Part shown: piece by piece, positions 13,923 to 15,584 of the stretch | How the letters are laid out: each line of letters starts with the position of its first letter | How positions within the stretch are numbered: position 1 is the first letter of the stretch | Assembly: GCA_964544305.1 (NCBI GenBank) | Contig: CAZJAZ010000056.1 | Location: 1-15,584, forward strand | Length of the DNA stretch: 15,584 bases | Origin: JAFDWI01 sp964544305 | Lineage (GTDB): Bacteria > Actinomycetota > Acidimicrobiia > Acidimicrobiales > Iamiaceae | Reading direction: 5' to 3' | Translations under genes and position numbers: made by a program | Notes under the pieces: model-generated | What the model was told of the DNA's origin: nothing | The model's database searches: none | What the model saw: the letters and a program-made list of their open reading frames with translations, nothing else

Positions 13923-14165
13923 ATGGCAAACGTGTTGTTTTTGGGTCCGGCCCGTCAAATGGCTGGGGTGGGGTCGCTGCGCGTTGCCGCGGCAAATGTG
14001 GCCGAGGTGCGAGCGGCCCTCACCGCACGTTTCGGCGACGAGTTTGGGGCATTGCTGGCGAGTTCTCGAGTGTGGGTTGATGGCGTCCCCGTCGACGATG
14101 ACGGTGTGGTTTGCGCCGAGTCAGAGGTGTCGATACTTCCGCCGGTCTCAGGTGGCGCGATGTAA
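13923..14165 (+). CDS. moaD: Molybdopterin synthase sulfur carrier subunit MoaD, with extra C-terminal residues
   Basis: The 80-residue protein has the ubiquitin-like MoaD/ThiS pattern: NVLFLGPARQMAGV at the start, VAEVRAALTARFGDEF in the helix, VWVDGVPVDDD, then SEVSILPPVSGG. In MoaD the chain normally ends at Gly-Gly, whose terminal carboxylate is adenylated and converted to a thiocarboxylate. Here two residues, Ala-Met, follow before TAA. Either they are trimmed, or the protein works unusually, or it is not active as the carrier. The ATG is seven bases after the moaA stop and has no clear Shine-Dalgarno. The family is clear from sequence and neighbours. Confidence 0.9.
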   Translation: MANVLFLGPARQMAGVGSLRVAAANVAEVRAALTARFGDEFGALLASSRVWVDGVPVDDDGVVCAESEVSILPPVSGGAM

Positions 14166-14202
14166 CGGAGCGTGCGGGTTGCAATTGGGGCGGGCCGGGT
14201 GC

Positions 14203-14224
14203 AAACTAGAACACGTTCTAGTTT
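14203..14224. promoter_or_regulatory. KstR-type operator palindrome upstream of the amidohydrolase
   Basis: Two perfect 10-base arms, AAACTAGAAC and GTTCTAGTTT, are separated by the two bases AC. The core at 14207-14220 fits the published KstR consensus TnnAACnnGTTnnA exactly. KstR is the TetR-family repressor of sterol side-chain and ring catabolism in mycobacteria and rhodococci. The site ends 20 bases before the ATG at 14245, where a bound repressor would block transcription. Another TetR-family protein could be the true ligand. Confidence 0.8.
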
Positions 14225-14233
14225 CTGATCTCT

Positions 14234-14239
14234 GAGGAG
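14234..14239 (+). promoter_or_regulatory. Shine-Dalgarno of the amidohydrolase gene
   Basis: GAGGAG lies five bases before the ATG at 14245. It fixes the start codon and contrasts with the apparent lack of such sites before nirB, modA, vapB and moaE. Confidence 0.7.
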
Positions 14240-14244
14240 CGATC

Positions 14245-15459
14245 ATGACCGACCCCAGTTCGTCCGAGCGTTACACGCTGATTTCCTCAGATACGCACGC
14301 GGGAGGCAGCCATGCGGACTACCGCGACTATCTCGACGCGAAGTATCTCGATGAGTTCGATGCGTGGCGTGGCAAATACCGCAACCCGTTCAACGATCTT
14401 GGTGACGCGCGTCGCTTGCGCAACTGGGATGATGACATGCGCAATAGCCAACAAGACGCCGATGGCGTCGTTGGCGAAGTGATCTTCCCCAACACGGTCC
14501 CACCGTTTTTCCCCACGTTCGTCTTGTTTGCACTACCCCCAAAGCCCGCCCAATACGAACTGCGCCACGCAGGCATCCAAGCCCACAACCGTTGGCTCGT
14601 TGACTTCTGTGGACGGTTCCCCAAGCGTCGGGCGGGCATCGGTCAAATCTTCTTGAACGACCTTGACGACGCGATCGCCGACGTGCATTTCATCGCAGAA
14701 AACAATTTGCGCGGTGGCGTGCTGCTTCCCGCCGTTGCCCCCGACGTCGATTGGATCACCCCGATCTTCGATCGCTCGTATGACCGGCTCTGGGCGGTGT
14801 GCCAAGACTTGGATGTGCCGATCAACATTCACGGTGGCTCGGGAGTTCCCAGCTATGGCAAAGACCCCGCGGGCATGTTGTACATGCTCAGCGAAGTCGC
14901 CTACTTCTCACGTCGACCGTTCATACTGATGCTGCTCTCTGGCGTGTTCGAGCGCTTTCCGCGCCTCGAAGTCGTGCTCACCGAACAAGGCACCGGATGG
15001 CTGCCCGGCGTGCTCAGCCACCTTGATCGCATGATCACCCAAGTGCGTGACAATCATGCCGTCGGCGAATTGCGTTTTGGTGACGACGTCATTTTGCCGC
15101 GCACCGCGACCGAGTACCTCCAGCAAAACGTGTGGTTCGGAGCGAGCTTTCCCAAACGCGGCGACATTGAAGCCGTGCGCTCCACGGTAGGTATCGACCG
15201 ATTGATGTGGGGCAGCGATTATCCCCACGATGAAGGCACCTACCCCTTTACGACCGAAGCGCTCCGCCAAGTGTTCTTTGATTGGGATCCCATAGACGTA
15301 CGCAAAGTCACCTCTGAGAACGTCGCCGCGCTCTACGGGTTTGACTTGGCCGCGCTCAAGCTTGAAGGTGACCGCCTTGGCCCCCTTGTGGCTGACGTTG
15401 CCAAACCCCTCGTTGAACTTCCCGATGGAGCGAACGAGGCGCTGCTCGCCAACACCTGA
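14245..15459 (+). CDS. ACMSD-like amidohydrolase (metal-dependent TIM-barrel hydrolase)
   Basis: The 404-residue protein belongs to the amidohydrolase-2 (ACMSD-like) group. The N-terminal metal motif appears as SSDTHAGG (14-21), so Asp16-x-His18 stands in for His-x-His. INIHGGSG carries His196. The LTEQGTGWLPG stretch has Glu247 where ACMSD-type enzymes usually have the second histidine. GSDYPHDEGTYP (323-334) supplies the catalytic-type Asp325. Relatives act on carboxylated ring or ring-cleavage intermediates, as hydrolases or non-oxidative decarboxylases. The substrate cannot be told from sequence. The KstR-type operator just upstream suggests induction by sterol-like compounds and a role in their breakdown. 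The gene has its own promoter region and is functionally unrelated to moaD upstream. Confidence 0.88.
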   Translation: MTDPSSSERYTLISSDTHAGGSHADYRDYLDAKYLDEFDAWRGKYRNPFNDLGDARRLRNWDDDMRNSQQDADGVVGEVIFPNTVPPFFPTFVLFALPPKPAQYELRHAGIQAHNRWLVDFCGRFPKRRAGIGQIFLNDLDDAIADVHFIAENNLRGGVLLPAVAPDVDWITPIFDRSYDRLWAVCQDLDVPINIHGGSGVPSYGKDPAGMLYMLSEVAYFSRRPFILMLLSGVFERFPRLEVVLTEQGTGWLPGVLSHLDRMITQVRDNHAVGELRFGDDVILPRTATEYLQQNVWFGASFPKRGDIEAVRSTVGIDRLMWGSDYPHDEGTYPFTTEALRQVFFDWDPIDVRKVTSENVAALYGFDLAALKLEGDRLGPLVADVAKPLVELPDGANEALLANT

Positions 15460-15584
15460 CCATGGCCCATGGTCTCTGGTCCCTGGTCACCGTTGTACAA
15501 CCCCCTTCGACGACGCGTCTTTGCACACTTTGCACGCCATAGAGCCGCCGGAAACGGTGCGAAGTCGCGTGGCGAGGCACGTCG
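15460..15584. other. Non-coding tail of the window
   Basis: I see no gene in this stretch. A 7-base inverted repeat (GACCATG, loop GCC, CATGGTC, 15458-15474) overlaps the end of the amidohydrolase gene but has no T-run. A short tandem CTTTGCAC repeat lies around 15519-15535. Confidence 0.5.

Noticed and set aside
12949..13995. Long minus-strand open frame (348 codons) opposite moaA
   Set aside because: Its translation is Arg/Ser/Pro/Thr-rich with no family resemblance, and the opposite strand is an unmistakable moaA. It is a high-GC shadow frame.
15458..15474. Rho-independent terminator after the amidohydrolase
   Set aside because: The hairpin GACCATG-GCC-CATGGTC is short, overlaps the stop codon and is not followed by a T-run.

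Overview
The window looks like a chromosome segment of a high-GC Gram-positive bacterium (Actinomycetota). The reasons are the GC-rich codon use, GTG starts, repeated 4-base stop/start overlaps, an NnaR-type regulator beside nirBD, and a KstR-type palindrome. An Acidimicrobiia/Ilumatobacter-like host is my guess from overall flavour only. No rRNA, tRNA, CRISPR array or insertion sequence was seen.

Left edge (1-2910), accessory DNA: the 3' part of an RHS/YD-repeat gene, cut by the window edge, ends in the standard RHS core and then a 95-residue hydrophobic tail. A 115-residue four-helix membrane protein follows two bases later, as expected of a toxin tip and its immunity protein. This tail and follower are AT-richer than the rest (23 of 60 bases are G/C at 1981-2040, against 38 of 60 at 12301-12360). 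A BrnT/BrnA-type toxin-antitoxin pair comes next.

Nitrite assimilation (2911-7053): nirB and nirD encode the NADH-dependent siroheme nitrite reductase. They converge, with a 38-bp overlap, on a gene for a uroporphyrinogen-III-synthase-like protein fused to a winged helix. This is the architecture of NnaR, the actinobacterial nitrate/nitrite assimilation regulator.

Molybdenum supply and molybdenum-cofactor synthesis (7135-14165): modA, modB and modC (molybdate ABC transporter) run into moaC. A moaB/mog gene lies on the minus strand and a vapBC toxin-antitoxin pair follows it. Then come moaE, moeA, moaA and moaD. The set covers molybdate import, cPMP formation, molybdopterin synthase and Mo insertion. 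Together with nirBD and nnaR it points to nitrate assimilation, although no nitrate reductase gene lies in the window. Two proteins are atypical: MoaC lacks the equivalents of two catalytic residues, Lys51 and Asp128 of the E. coli enzyme, and MoaD has two residues after its Gly-Gly.

Right edge (14166-15584): a near-perfect 22-bp palindrome matching the KstR (sterol catabolism repressor) consensus sits just upstream of an ACMSD-like amidohydrolase gene that has a good Shine-Dalgarno site. The last 125 bases hold no gene that I can support.

Several operon-leading genes (nirB, modA, vapB, moaE) have a -10-like hexamer 6-8 bases before the start codon and no Shine-Dalgarno, which suggests leaderless mRNAs.
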